This document shows, in pieces, positions 34,525 through 43,473 of a DNA stretch of 64,000 nt. Positions within the stretch are counted from its first letter, which is position 1. Every line of letters begins with the position of its first letter. The position numbers and the translations under genes are program-made. This DNA is from Sutcliffiella deserti (GTDB lineage Bacteria > Bacillota > Bacilli > Bacillales > Bacillaceae_I), in the NCBI RefSeq assembly GCF_020037475.1, contig NZ_JAIQDB010000002.1, positions 496,001-560,000 of the forward strand. Direction: 5' to 3'. The notes beneath the pieces were generated by a model. The model was not told where the DNA came from. It did no database searches and saw only the letters and a list, made by a program, of their open reading frames with translations.

Positions 34525-35856
34525 ATGAATGCGGTTATTATTGCTGTTTTAATTATGCTTGTTTTGAGTTTACTTAGAATAAATGTTGTTTTAGCGCTTG
34601 TTACGGGTGCTTTAGTTGGTGGTTTGGTAGGGGGCTTAGGGTTAGAAGCCACTATTAATTCTTTTACCGAAGGGTTAGGTGCAAATGCGGCGGTTGCTTT
34701 AAGTTATGCGTTGCTTGGTGCTTTTGCGGTAGCTCTCTCTAAAACTGGCTTGCCTGATGCGTTGGTGGAAGGTGCGATTAAGCTGGTAGGCTCTAAAGGA
34801 GATTCTCGCAAAAAAGCACTCTCAAAAGCACTTATTTTAATTATTATTCTAGCAGTATCTATTATGTCCCAGAATGTTATACCAGTGCACATAGCGTTTA
34901 TTCCAATTTTAATTCCCCCATTATTAAAGGTCTTAAATGAACTTAATATCGATCGCAGGCTAACGGCTACTATCATTACATTCGGCTTGACGGCCCCATA
35001 TATTTTGTTGCCAGTAGGATTTGGGGGGATTTTTCACGATATTCTACAAACCAATATGGGGGAAAGTGGTTTGAGTATAAATCTCTCCTCGATTCCAACT
35101 GCGATGATTATTCCTGTTATGGGAATGGTTTTAGGGTTACTTGTAGCTGTATTCTTCAGTTATCGAAAAGATCGTTTTTATGAGCAGAAAAATGTTGCAG
35201 GGCAAGAAACGGCCGGCTATACAACAAAGTCGCTACTCGTTGCGGTTGCCGCTGTCGTCTTATCCCTCGCTTCCCAGCTATACTTAACAGAGGTAGTGGA
35301 AGTCCAAGGGATGATTTATGGCTCCCTAATTGGAATATTGGTTCTTTATATCGGAGGGGCAATGAAATTCAGTGAAACAGACATTATTTTAACATCAGGT
35401 ATGAGAATGATGGCATTTATAGGCTTTGTCATGATTTCAGCTTCTGGGTTTGCCAGTGTAATGCGTGCTACAGGGCATATCGAAACCTTAGTGGCCTCTT
35501 CAGCCCAATGGATTGGGTCCAATCAGTTGCTTGCTGCCTTTGCCATGCTGATGGTTGGGTTATTGATAACGATGGGAATTGGTTCCTCGTTTTCCACTAT
35601 ACCAATCATTGCAGCGATCTTTGTGCCACTCTGTATAGAACTTGGCTTTAGTCCGATGGCGACGATTGCCATTGTTGGAACAGCTGCAGCTCTTGGAGAT
35701 GCAGGCTCACCAGCTTCAGACAGTACACTTGGACCAACAGCGGGATTAAATGCAGATGGTCAACATAACCATATTTGGGATACTTGTGTACCAACGTTTC
35801 TTCACTACAATATACCACTTATTATCTTTGGTACTATTGCAGCAGTTATTTTATAA
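34525..35856 (+). CDS. yuiF: YuiF, NhaC-superfamily-type amino-acid/Na+ transporter
   Basis: A 443-residue membrane protein with about 11-12 helices. Landmarks include SIMSQNVIPVHIAFIPILIPPLL, LTAPYILLPVGFGGIFHDIL and the C-terminal GDAGSPASDSTLGPTAGLNADGQHNHIWD, typical of YuiF-type Na+/H+ antiporter-like proteins that are often linked to amino-acid transport. Direction and substrate are unknown. ATG 34525 is chosen with AAAGGG at 34510-34515; the longer frame from 34504 has no ribosome-binding site. It lies just after the G/T-rich tract. Confidence 0.82.
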   Translation: MNAVIIAVLIMLVLSLLRINVVLALVTGALVGGLVGGLGLEATINSFTEGLGANAAVALSYALLGAFAVALSKTGLPDALVEGAIKLVGSKGDSRKKALSKALILIIILAVSIMSQNVIPVHIAFIPILIPPLLKVLNELNIDRRLTATIITFGLTAPYILLPVGFGGIFHDILQTNMGESGLSINLSSIPTAMIIPVMGMVLGLLVAVFFSYRKDRFYEQKNVAGQETAGYTTKSLLVAVAAVVLSLASQLYLTEVVEVQGMIYGSLIGILVLYIGGAMKFSETDIILTSGMRMMAFIGFVMISASGFASVMRATGHIETLVASSAQWIGSNQLLAAFAMLMVGLLITMGIGSSFSTIPIIAAIFVPLCIELGFSPMATIAIVGTAAALGDAGSPASDSTLGPTAGLNADGQHNHIWDTCVPTFLHYNIPLIIFGTIAAVIL

Positions 35857-35893
35857 AAAATGCCTGAACCGTAAAGGTTTCAGGCATTTTTTT
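35857..35893. terminator. Bidirectional terminator between yuiF and bioY
   Basis: AAAATGCCTGAACC (35857-35870) pairs with GGTTTCAGGCATTTT (35877-35891) between convergent genes. Confidence 0.85.
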
Positions 35894-35903
35894 TCGTAAA
35901 CAT

Positions 35904-36503
35904 TTAAGCTATTTTGCTATTAATAGTAGAGATTTTTGTTGATTTATTTAAAGCATTGTAAAGCCTTGGCGCAATCATGGCACATAAGACTGTAAAAACA
36001 ATATCCTTAACGGAGAACCAAGCCATAATTTTCCAAGCTGCCAGATAAGTCATATCCGCTTCTACTACATAGTTCACAATAAAATACATATAGGTAGTTC
36101 CAATAAAATAGATTAAGATAATTCCTGCGAAGGAAGCAGTCATGAAAGTGGCAAGTCCTGGTTTTGCTTGTTTTTCAACAATCAACCCTACTACAAAAGC
36201 TGTAACAATATAAGAAAGAATGAATCCACCTGAAGAACCAAGTACAGCGCCCATACCAGAGCTAAATTGAGCAAATACAGGTGCGCCAGCAATCCCTACT
36301 AGTAAATAAACAAACATAGACATCGCTCCAAGTCGTGAACCAAGTAGAATTCCTGCTAGTACGCAGAAAAATGGTCCCATGGACAAAGGAATACCCGCCA
36401 CTTCTAGAAATGGTAACCAGGAGGTGATATTCGCACCAATAGCCATTAATGCCACAAACATTGCGGCATACGTAATTTCAATTGTTTTAAATGAACGCTT
36501 CAT
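35904..36503 (-). CDS. bioY: BioY, biotin ECF transporter S component
   Basis: A 199-residue membrane protein with six likely helices. BioY landmarks are FLEVAGIPLSMGPFFCVLAGILLGSRLG, LVGIAGAPVFAQFSSG and GGFILSYIVTAFVVG. It captures biotin and works with a shared energising module encoded elsewhere. A BirA-like operator covers its ribosome-binding site, so repression by biotin-loaded BirA is likely. Same position as B. subtilis yuiG. Confidence 0.94.
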   Translation of the reverse strand: MKRSFKTIEITYAAMFVALMAIGANITSWLPFLEVAGIPLSMGPFFCVLAGILLGSRLGAMSMFVYLLVGIAGAPVFAQFSSGMGAVLGSSGGFILSYIVTAFVVGLIVEKQAKPGLATFMTASFAGIILIYFIGTTYMYFIVNYVVEADMTYLAAWKIMAWFSVKDIVFTVLCAMIAPRLYNALNKSTKISTINSKIA

Positions 36504-36535
36504 AATGTAAACCCCTTTATATATATAGTTAACAA
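36504..36535 (-). promoter_or_regulatory. BirA operator overlapping the bioY ribosome-binding site
   Basis: On the minus strand TTGTTAAC (36535-36528), 15 bases, then GTTTACATT (36512-36504) ends at the ATG. This is the Firmicute BirA box pattern TTGTTAAC-N14/15-GTTTACAA with slight decay in the second arm. The AAAGGGG ribosome-binding site lies inside the box. Confidence 0.75.
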
Positions 36536-36766
36536 TAAAAATGATAATCTATTATAGGTTCATATGTCAACATAAAATAAAAAACAGTTTACAATAGATG
36601 ATGTTGAAACGAAACCATATTTTGTATAAAATCGATATAGGTTAATCAAAGGCAGTTTTCGTATAAAGATGCGAATGCTAATTCCCTATTTTAAAAGAAT
36701 GGGCAGATTGTTTACAGGTATAGTGCAACTTATGAAAAGAGTTTAATCAAAAAAGGAGTGAGAGCA

Positions 36767-37006
36767 ATGAAGATAAGAAAAGCCCATTTAGTGAAAAATA
36801 CATTTAATGTTTATATACATGAAAATAAAAAGGAAGAGCAAACATTGGTTGCGATTCCTTTCATCAAGTGGTCCACGATTATCCCGTATGAAGAAGATAA
36901 TACAACCCTTACAACACGGCTGGAAGAGGAATTTAAAGAGCACTTAGAGAATGAAGAACCAGAGCATCTTGCTTTGAAATTGGTGCAATGGGTTCGCGAG
37001 ATGTAA
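36767..37006 (+). CDS. Small YueH-like protein
   Basis: A 79-residue cytoplasmic protein: MKIRKAHLVKNTFNVYIHE at the start, VAIPFIKWSTIIPYEED in the middle and a helical acidic C-terminus ending LVQWVREM. It resembles the YueH family of Bacillaceae, which has no known function. AAGGAG at 36753-36758 lies eight bases before ATG 36767, so the GTG extension from 36758 is rejected. It is followed after 34 bases by the broken short-chain dehydrogenase. Confidence 0.65.
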   Translation: MKIRKAHLVKNTFNVYIHENKKEEQTLVAIPFIKWSTIIPYEEDNTTLTTRLEEEFKEHLENEEPEHLALKLVQWVREM

Positions 37007-37040
37007 TTGGACATAGGTTTTAAAGAAAGGAGGGATGCCC

Positions 37041-37798
37041 ATGTCTAAAATAGCAATTGTAACTGGAGCTAGTCGTCTAGAGGGTATTGGGGCGGAGATT
37101 TGCAGAGAACTTGCAGATGCCGGATATCATATATTTTTCACCTATTGGATGCCGTATGATCGTGAAATGCCCTGGAATGTCGATCAGGAGGAGCCATTAA
37201 AATTGAAGAACGAACTGCTTAAGGAGTTAAAGTAGTAGGGATGGAATTGGATCTTTCACAGGCTGATCAAGCAGAAAAGCTGATCAGCCATGTAATATCT
37301 CAGCTTGGTAAACCTGAAGTTCTTATCAACAATGCAGCTTACTCAACGAATAATGATTTTTCAAATTTAACATCTGAAGAACTGGATAAGCATTATATGG
37401 TAAACATTCGGGCAACTACTCTACTAAGCATACACTTTGCCCGGGTTTTTAATAAAGGTAGCGGGGGAAGAATCGTAAATTTAACTTCGGGACAGTCACA
37501 AGGTCCGATGCCTGGTGAATTAGCCTATGCCACCACAAAGGGGGCAGTAGATGCGTTAACCCTTACGCTTTCGGCAGAACTAGCTCCATTAGGTATAACG
37601 GTTAATGCGATTAATCCGGGACCAACCGATACAGGATGGATGACCGAATCTATTAAACAGGAGCTGCAACCGATGTTCCCTTTTGGTAGAGTAGGAGAAC
37701 CAAAGGATGCAGCCAAAACAATCCGATTTTTAGTAAGTAACCAAGCGGACTGGATTACGGGACAAATCATCCACTCTGAGGGTGGCTTTAGACGTTAA
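37041..37798 (+). pseudogene. Frameshifted short-chain dehydrogenase/reductase
   Basis: Two frames together make one SDR protein. The first (37041-37235) holds the nucleotide-binding TGASRLEGIGAEICREL start and stops at TAG. The second continues from about 37227 as GVKVVGMELDLSQ, then INNAAYSTN, a catalytic YATTK and NPGPTDTGW, ending 37798. Joining them needs one extra base (or a -1 shift) near the CTTAAGGAG at 37217-37225. The shift is not in a long homopolymer and no standard slippery heptamer is present, so a real inactivating deletion is more likely than programmed frameshifting; a sequencing error cannot be excluded. AAGGAGGG precedes ATG 37041. Confidence 0.8.
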
Positions 37799-37904
37799 AG
37801 AATAGGAAGGTTCCAAAGGGATGAGCAAGTGTGCCTAGTTGTAACAACTTACACTGAAACCACCATGTATACCCAAATACAAAAAATCTATAAAACTTAA
37901 ACAA

Positions 37905-37937
37905 ATAAAAGCGAGTTTCATCCTTGATGAAACTCGC
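37905..37937 (-). terminator. Terminator after the SEDS gene pair
   Basis: GCGAGTTTCATC (37911-37922) pairs with GATGAAACTCGC (37926-37937); the upstream A-rich flank supplies U residues in the minus direction. Confidence 0.8.
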
Positions 37938-37952
37938 TCCTCTAACTATATT

Positions 37953-39119
37953 CTAATCAAACATAAATTGTTTTGTCCGATATTTTACATTCATGACAAT
38001 TCCCAATGCAATCATATTGGTTAACAGCGCGCTACCGCCATAACTCATGAAAGGCAGGGCTAATCCAGTAATAGGCATTAAGCCAAGGGTCATGCCGATG
38101 TTCTGAAAGATTTGGAACGCAAATAATCCTACGACACCTGTTACTAAATAGGTACCAAAAGGGTTATCACAGCTAATGGCAATAATGATTAATCTGTAAA
38201 TCAAGATAAAATAAATAGAAATTACAAGTGTTGCTCCAACAAAACCAAACTCTTCACCAATTAGAGCGAAAATAAAATCTGTTTGAACCTCAGGAATTCG
38301 ACCACTTTGGGATTGGACTCCTTCGAATAATCCCCTTCCAGCTACCTGTCCGGAACCAATACCTTTTAAGGCTTCTGTTAATTGAAAACCAAAGGAAGAG
38401 GCATATTCTTCTCTGCTTAGCCACCCATATATTCGCTCGAGTTGGTGAGGGGCAATGAAATTAGTAAACAAATCAAAATGCTTATTGTGCAAATAGACTA
38501 GAGTTCCCAATGCCGAGATAATTAACCCGGCTAATAGGGTAAGCACTCTCCAGGAAGTTCCGCTAATGAAAATCATCGTTACCATAACTGCTGCGATAAC
38601 AAGTGCGGTTCCAAGATCAGGCTGCATTAGTATTAATAAAAAAGGAGGCATAGAATAGCCGATGATTTTTATTACGACAATAGGCGGCGTTTTCGTATCT
38701 AACTCGTGCTTTTCCTTTGCCCATTTATAAATTACCCCAGCAAGTAGGATAAGCAAAAATATCTTCATAAACTCGGATGGCTGTAGCATAAAGCCTCCGA
38801 GGTTAATCCAACGTTGCGAACCGTTCCTGATGGTGCCGACAAAATGGACGGCAACCAAAAGAATGAGTCCTAGTGAATAAAAAGGAAGGGCGAGGTTCTC
38901 CAACAGCTCGTAATCAAAGAACATGATGGCAACCATGATTCCAATCCCTATGATGTACCAAATTATCTGCCGTTTTACAAAATAATAGGGGTCATTTGGA
39001 AAATACTGACCCGATGCACTATAAACTGCTACTAAACTAATAATAAATAGTAAAAACAGCAGAAATAACAATGTATAATCAATGCGACTATACTCTAACT
39101 TGTTATTTTCTGTCCCCAT
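37953..39119 (-). CDS. RodA/FtsW-type SEDS protein (second of pair)
   Basis: A 388-residue membrane protein with about ten helices. SEDS features include GSQRWINLGGFMLQPSEFMKI, LILMQPDLGTAL, VQSQSGRIPEVQTDFIFALIGEEFGF and ITGLALPFMSYGGSAL. SEDS proteins polymerise peptidoglycan glycan strands with a partner class B PBP; RodA serves elongation, FtsW division, SpoVE the spore. It starts inside the end of the preceding SEDS gene (25-base overlap), with GAGAGGAG about 11 bases before the ATG. No PBP gene is adjacent. Which cell process it serves is not clear; wording of the motifs is RodA-like. Confidence 0.85.
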   Translation of the reverse strand: MGTENNKLEYSRIDYTLLFLLFLLFIISLVAVYSASGQYFPNDPYYFVKRQIIWYIIGIGIMVAIMFFDYELLENLALPFYSLGLILLVAVHFVGTIRNGSQRWINLGGFMLQPSEFMKIFLLILLAGVIYKWAKEKHELDTKTPPIVVIKIIGYSMPPFLLILMQPDLGTALVIAAVMVTMIFISGTSWRVLTLLAGLIISALGTLVYLHNKHFDLFTNFIAPHQLERIYGWLSREEYASSFGFQLTEALKGIGSGQVAGRGLFEGVQSQSGRIPEVQTDFIFALIGEEFGFVGATLVISIYFILIYRLIIIAISCDNPFGTYLVTGVVGLFAFQIFQNIGMTLGLMPITGLALPFMSYGGSALLTNMIALGIVMNVKYRTKQFMFD

Positions 39120-40249
39120 GATGTATGTGTCTCCTCTCGAGCTTCAATAGCTAATTTCGCATGTTTCGATAGGTGGACTAATATACCAGCTGCAAAAATT
39201 GTGATGAGTAAGGAGGAACCCCCGTAACTGATGAAAGGTAACGTAATACCAGTGATAGGTAGAATCCCGCTTACTGCTCCTGCATTTAAAAACACTTGAC
39301 TGCTTATTTGAAAAGTAATCCCGAAAGCCAAAAGCTTTGCAAAAGGATCTTTAATTGCTACCCCGATTCGAACTCCGCGTACGAGAACAATTAAATAAAG
39401 AACAAATAACAGCAAAACTCCAAAAATCCCTAATTCTTCCGAGATAACAGCAAGAATAAAATCGGTATGTGCTTCAGGTAAATAACCCAGTTTCTGGATT
39501 CCTTGAGAGAGTCCTCTTCCTAATAATCCACCTTCGCCAATGGCGATATAGGAATTAATTAACTGGTAGCCATCTCCGGCCGGATCTGCAAATGGGTCAA
39601 CGAAGGAGGTGATACGTCTTAAGCGATAATTTGCTGAAGTTGCCAAAATACCTATACCAACTACTGCCACTGCACCGAGAAGCAATATATGTTTTAATCT
39701 TGCTCCAGAACAAATTAAAATCGCACCACATGCTGCAACAATAGTAGAGGCTGTACCTAAGTCTGGCTGTAAAACAATTAATCCAAAAACTAATCCCAGC
39801 ACTAGTAATGGTGGAGAGACTCCTTCACCAAACTGATGTATGTAAGGTTGCTTTCGGGCATAAACCCTCGCAAAATAAATAATCATCCCTAACTTAGCGA
39901 TTTCGGAAGGCTGAATGGTCGCATTTCCTATAGCAAACCAGCTTCGAGCCCCATTTACTTCTTTTCCGATACCAGGAATCAGGACTAATATTAATGCGAT
40001 TATAATAACACCAAGCATTAGGGGAGTTAACTTATCGTAAAGTTTATAAGGAGTGATGATAGCAGCAATAAAAACAGGAACTCCTAAATAAAGCCAGATC
40101 AACTGCCTATTAAAGAAATATCCAGGGTCATCATAATCTTCTATCCCTAATAGCATCCCTGCACTATAAATCATTACCAACCCATATAAACATAACAGTA
40201 TTATAGCTGTTATTAGAACCCAATCCAACTTCTTGAAATGTGTAATCAT
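39095..40249 (-). CDS. FtsW/RodA-type SEDS protein (first of pair)
   Basis: A 384-residue SEDS paralogue of the downstream gene. NGARSWFAIGNATIQPSEIAKL, LIVLQPDLGTASTIV, QGIQKLGYLPEAHTDFILAVISEELG and GITLPFISYGGSSLL are present. The start at 40249 is chosen because AAAGGAG lies about nine bases upstream; the frame extending to 40288 lacks one. The KLGYLPEAHTDF wording is closer to FtsW/SpoVE than RodA. The two genes form a minus-strand operon with overlapping ends. A duplication with later divergence is the simplest origin. Confidence 0.85.
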   Translation of the reverse strand: MITHFKKLDWVLITAIILLCLYGLVMIYSAGMLLGIEDYDDPGYFFNRQLIWLYLGVPVFIAAIITPYKLYDKLTPLMLGVIIIALILVLIPGIGKEVNGARSWFAIGNATIQPSEIAKLGMIIYFARVYARKQPYIHQFGEGVSPPLLVLGLVFGLIVLQPDLGTASTIVAACGAILICSGARLKHILLLGAVAVVGIGILATSANYRLRRITSFVDPFADPAGDGYQLINSYIAIGEGGLLGRGLSQGIQKLGYLPEAHTDFILAVISEELGIFGVLLLFVLYLIVLVRGVRIGVAIKDPFAKLLAFGITFQISSQVFLNAGAVSGILPITGITLPFISYGGSSLLITIFAAGILVHLSKHAKLAIEAREETHTSWGQKITS

Positions 40250-40511
40250 TTTATTAGCTCCTTTAAAAACAAAAGGCTTTTTTCGCATACTTTATATTTT
40301 ATAACGTATCTTGAAACTAACCTTAACACCAATTATTACCGTGCTCTTTCTGTGAACCCAAGAACTTTCAACTAGATAGAACAGTAAAAAAACAGTTTTC
40401 ATATCTTTTTGCAAGTTTACAAGAACAATACCCTAGGAGCAAATAAAAAAAGCTAAACAAAAAGAATATCCCAAAATAATTATACAATATATGCCCATTA
40501 CAAAGATATGA

Positions 40512-40835
40512 AAAGAATATTACAAAAAGAAAAGCGGAAACTGGCTTATGACTCGAGGAGCTAGCCGTTGAAGCTGGACAAAGAAAAGCAAAAACGGCTC
40601 GTTCAGCTCCGACAATGGAAACTATGAAGAAAGACGGAAAATTCTTCTCCCTGAAGAGCTGACCTACAGGGAAATGGAAATTACTGTTCATAACCGAAGG
40701 GAATAAATTCGAGAAGTTGCCGAAGAATTGTTTATTGCTCATAAGATTTTCAAGGCCCTTGTAAGCAATATCCTAACTAAACTAAAAGAACAGGACTGGA
40801 ATACGCGTCCATTTATGCATTCATTGTTTAACTAA
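40512..40835 (+). pseudogene. Probable decayed ORF at the edge of the pectin locus
   Basis: One plus-strand frame reads as coding with two stops: ...KSGNWLMTRGASR-stop (stop 40569) then a stretch with GNYEERRKILLPEELTYREM and ITVHNRRE-stop, then IREVAEELFIAHKIFKALVS, ILTKLKEQDWNTRPFMHSLF and the final stop at 40833. The last part looks helical and natural. I cannot name the family. The overlapping minus-strand frame is Phe/Ser-rich and looks like a shadow. The rest of the gap from 40250 is AT-rich without features. Confidence 0.35.
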
Positions 40836-40881
40836 TTGGTGTTTTTTTGTGTAGAAACGAATAATACTAAGGAAATGATTA

Positions 40882-40910
40882 TTAAGATATGGATATACCT
40901 CTTATATAAT
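40882..40910 (+). promoter_or_regulatory. Promoter of the pectin locus
   Basis: TTAAGA (40882-40887), 17-base spacer and a perfect TATAAT (40905-40910), about 37 bases before the first GH28 gene. Confidence 0.6.
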
Positions 40911-40915
40911 AATTG

Positions 40916-40929
40916 ATAAGCGTGCTTAT
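40916..40929. promoter_or_regulatory. Palindromic operator candidate
   Basis: ATAAGC-GT-GCTTAT, a two-fold symmetric 14-mer, lies just after the -10 element and before the AGGAGG of the first GH28 gene, where a repressor would block transcription. The cognate regulator is not known. Confidence 0.5.
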
Positions 40930-40946
40930 TGTTAGGAGGCAAGTCC

Positions 40947-42359
40947 ATGAGAAGTAAATGTGAAGAAAATAAAAAAGTGATAAAACCAATCTTCCGCAAT
41001 GCTCATTATGACATCCGAAGTTATGGTGCATTAGGGAATGGGCAAAAGATGAATACGGAGGCTTTTGCCCAGGCGATGGAAGCCTGTGCTTCTGATGGAG
41101 GAGGAAGGATTACCGTACCATATGGTGTTTGGCTTACCGGACCTATCCGTTTCAAAAGCAACGTGAATCTTCATCTCGAAGATGGTGCCATTATATTATT
41201 CAGCCAAAATATAGAGGACTATCAACTGATACTCTCATCTTTTGAAGGGGTACAAGCTGTAAGATGTCAATCCCCACTTGATGGAGAGGGTCTTGAGAAT
41301 ATTGCGATTACCGGCTTTGGTATATTCGATGGGGCAGGGGAAGTATGGCGGCCCGTAAAAAGATTCAAAATGACTGATAACCAGTGGGGTAAATTAATTC
41401 ACTCATCCGGAGTTTTGGACAAAGAACAGGAAATTTGGTGGCCCTCTGAAAATGCTTGGAACGGTTCCAAGTTGGTCCCGAAGCTACAAAAAAAAGGTTC
41501 TATGAATTTCAGTGATTATGAGAACGTTAGACACTTCTTACGACCAAACCTGCTCAGTTTCAGAAAAAGCAAAAACATTCTGATAGATGGACCTACTTTC
41601 CAGAATTCGCCTGCTTGGTGTTTGCATCCCTGGCAATGTGAGCATGTGACCATCCGTAATATAACGGTTAGGAACCCTTGGTTTTCACAAAACGGTGATG
41701 GCTTGGATCTTGAATCATGTAGCCTTGTTAAGGTGGAAAATTGTACATTTGATGTTGGTGACGATGCAATCTGCATTAAGTCAGGTAAAAATGAAGAAGG
41801 AAGACGGCTTGCGAAGCCTTGCAAAGATATTGATATTAGAAATTGTAAAGTCTACAGTGGGCACGGAGGTTTCGTCATTGGTAGCGAAATGAGCGGTGGC
41901 GTGAAAAACGTAAAGATTTCTGGGTGTACATTTTTCGGAACTGATACCGGTTTGCGCTTTAAAAGTACAAGAGGGCGCGGTGGTACGGTGGAGAACATCA
42001 GTATTGATAAAATTAACATGGTAGATATTAAAAAGGAAGCGATTGTTTTTCATATGTTCTATGAACTTTCAGATGAGGACATGAAAGGGGATAACGTTCC
42101 TTTTTCTGAAGAAACTCCTATATTTCGGGATATACACATTCAGAACATTATCTGTAACGGAGCAGAAACTGCAATTTTATTAAAGGGACTTCCTGAGAAG
42201 CCATTACAGAACCTAACATTTCGGAACATTTTCATTCAGGCAATACACGGTATATATTGCTCCAACGTCCATTATGCGGAATTCATAAATGTAGAAGTTG
42301 AAACGGAAAAAGGGGAACCTATTATAATGGAGGACTGCCAAGAGATTTCGCGAAGGTAA
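40947..42359 (+). CDS. GH28 family exo-polygalacturonase-like enzyme (1)
   Basis: A 470-residue right-handed beta-helix protein of family GH28. Active-site motifs are all visible: NGDGLDLES (first Asp), DVGDDAICIKSG (the Asp pair), SGHGGFVIGSE (His) and RFKSTRGRGG (RxK). It hydrolyses alpha-1,4 galacturonosyl or galacturonosyl-rhamnose bonds by inversion. No signal peptide, so it acts on imported oligomers. ATG 40947 is chosen because AGGAGG (40934-40939) lies eight bases upstream and would be inside the longer frame from TTG 40929. First gene of the pectin locus, under its own promoter and operator candidate. Confidence 0.88.
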   Translation: MRSKCEENKKVIKPIFRNAHYDIRSYGALGNGQKMNTEAFAQAMEACASDGGGRITVPYGVWLTGPIRFKSNVNLHLEDGAIILFSQNIEDYQLILSSFEGVQAVRCQSPLDGEGLENIAITGFGIFDGAGEVWRPVKRFKMTDNQWGKLIHSSGVLDKEQEIWWPSENAWNGSKLVPKLQKKGSMNFSDYENVRHFLRPNLLSFRKSKNILIDGPTFQNSPAWCLHPWQCEHVTIRNITVRNPWFSQNGDGLDLESCSLVKVENCTFDVGDDAICIKSGKNEEGRRLAKPCKDIDIRNCKVYSGHGGFVIGSEMSGGVKNVKISGCTFFGTDTGLRFKSTRGRGGTVENISIDKINMVDIKKEAIVFHMFYELSDEDMKGDNVPFSEETPIFRDIHIQNIICNGAETAILLKGLPEKPLQNLTFRNIFIQAIHGIYCSNVHYAEFINVEVETEKGEPIIMEDCQEISRR

Positions 42360-42386
42360 CATCATACTTTTGGAGGGAATGTATAA

Positions 42387-43136
42387 ATGAAGAAAATCGT
42401 ACTTATTGGTGGAAATGGCACTATAGGATCTGTTTTGAAAAATGGACTGAGAAATGAATATGAAGTCATCGTGTGTGATAAGCAAGAACAAACGGATGAG
42501 TCAGGTTATCTTCAACTTGATGCAACAAATTACGAAGAGCTCTACGAGAATATCCCTTTGGATGCAGACGTGTTGATAAATCTGCTTGCCACTGAGACCG
42601 ATGAACATGTTGAGGATATTGAGCAGTTTGACAAAATGACCGAAGTATTCTTCAAGGCCGGGTATTACCTTTTAGATGTTGCGACAAAAAGGAACATCCC
42701 GAGAGTGATTATTGCAAGTAGTAACCATGTAACAGACGGTTATGAAAAAGATGGAGAGTCCCTCCTAGGGAGAAAAATAAATGTGCAGGATTATCCCTAT
42801 TCCAAAGGACTATACGGAATTCTTAAATTGGCCTCGGAAAATGTGGGGAGATTGTTTTCGGATGAGAAGGAGGTTTCTGTTATCAATTTAAGGATCGCTT
42901 CGGTCCCAAAGGATGAAGTGGAGGACATAGAGGAGAATGACAGGCTAGTTCATACGTTGCTCTCAAGGGAAGATGTCGTTAATTTATTTGAAGCGGCAAT
43001 CGAAGCTGATGTGAAATTTGGAACCTATTATGGTGTATCGGATAATCCTGGTGCTCCATGGGACACAAGTAATGCGAAGAAGGAACTTGGATTCAAATCC
43101 GAACAGAATTCAAAGGATATTATGGAGAAGAGCTGA
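42387..43136 (+). CDS. NAD(P)-dependent uronate dehydrogenase-like protein
   Basis: A 249-residue extended SDR protein. The N-terminal Rossmann motif is LIGGNGTIGSVL; an RVIIASSNHVTDGY segment and YPYSKGLYGILK supply the catalytic Ser and YxxxK. The SSNHV wording and size are those of uronate dehydrogenases, which oxidise galacturonate or glucuronate to aldarolactone. In a pectin locus galacturonate is the natural substrate, but another NDP-sugar or uronate is possible. GGAGGG precedes the ATG. It is co-transcribed with the first GH28 gene (27-base gap) and ended by a terminator that overlaps its stop codon. Confidence 0.7.
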   Translation: MKKIVLIGGNGTIGSVLKNGLRNEYEVIVCDKQEQTDESGYLQLDATNYEELYENIPLDADVLINLLATETDEHVEDIEQFDKMTEVFFKAGYYLLDVATKRNIPRVIIASSNHVTDGYEKDGESLLGRKINVQDYPYSKGLYGILKLASENVGRLFSDEKEVSVINLRIASVPKDEVEDIEENDRLVHTLLSREDVVNLFEAAIEADVKFGTYYGVSDNPGAPWDTSNAKKELGFKSEQNSKDIMEKS

Positions 43137-43158
43137 CAGAACCTTGTCAGCTTTTTTT
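43131..43158 (+). terminator. Terminator overlapping the stop codon of the dehydrogenase gene
   Basis: AGCTGACA (43131-43138) pairs with TGTCAGCT (43145-43152), then T7. The stop codon lies within the 5' arm. Confidence 0.8.
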
Positions 43159-43336
43159 CTGGGTAAACCCTCCTTTCCAGGTATCGATTGTTGGCTTACT
43201 TGAAGAAACTCATATATGATACCGTAATCATTTTATAAGTTCACACTAGACAAACCTTATGATATCAATGGTTCTCTGATATGATATGAGCAATTGATTA
43301 TATTCTAATTGAAAATTCTGAATTAAATTAATGTTA

Positions 43337-43380
43337 GACGGATCAGGATGACGCTGAAGTGTTTTCAGGCGTTCGTCTCA
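43337..43380 (+). other. Imperfect hairpin in the solute-binding-protein leader region
   Basis: AGACG...GACGCTGAA and TTCAGGCGTTCGTCT pair with a bulge (about 43337-43380). It lies upstream of the cre site and is not followed by a T-run. Its role is not evident. Confidence 0.35.
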
Positions 43381-43416
43381 ATAAAAGAAGAAAGGGGGCA
43401 ACTGGAACATCTTAAA

Positions 43417-43431
43417 ATGAAAGCGCATTCT
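43417..43431. promoter_or_regulatory. cre site (CcpA), perfect consensus
   Basis: ATGAAAGCGCATTCT fits WTGNAANCGNWNNCW at every position. It lies 113 bases before the solute-binding protein gene. Confidence 0.75.
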
Positions 43432-43473
43432 TTCTGAGTGGATTGTCGGAAAAATTCTCTAAGAGATAACTAG

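Noticed and set aside
37217-37240. Programmed frameshift in the SDR gene
   Set aside because: No X-XXY-YYZ heptamer, no downstream pseudoknot visible and no family precedent; a simple deletion or sequencing error explains it better.
40368-40742. 124-residue minus-strand frame before the pectin locus
   Set aside because: Phe/Ser-rich, no convincing start signal, and it lies opposite the more natural plus-strand remnant.
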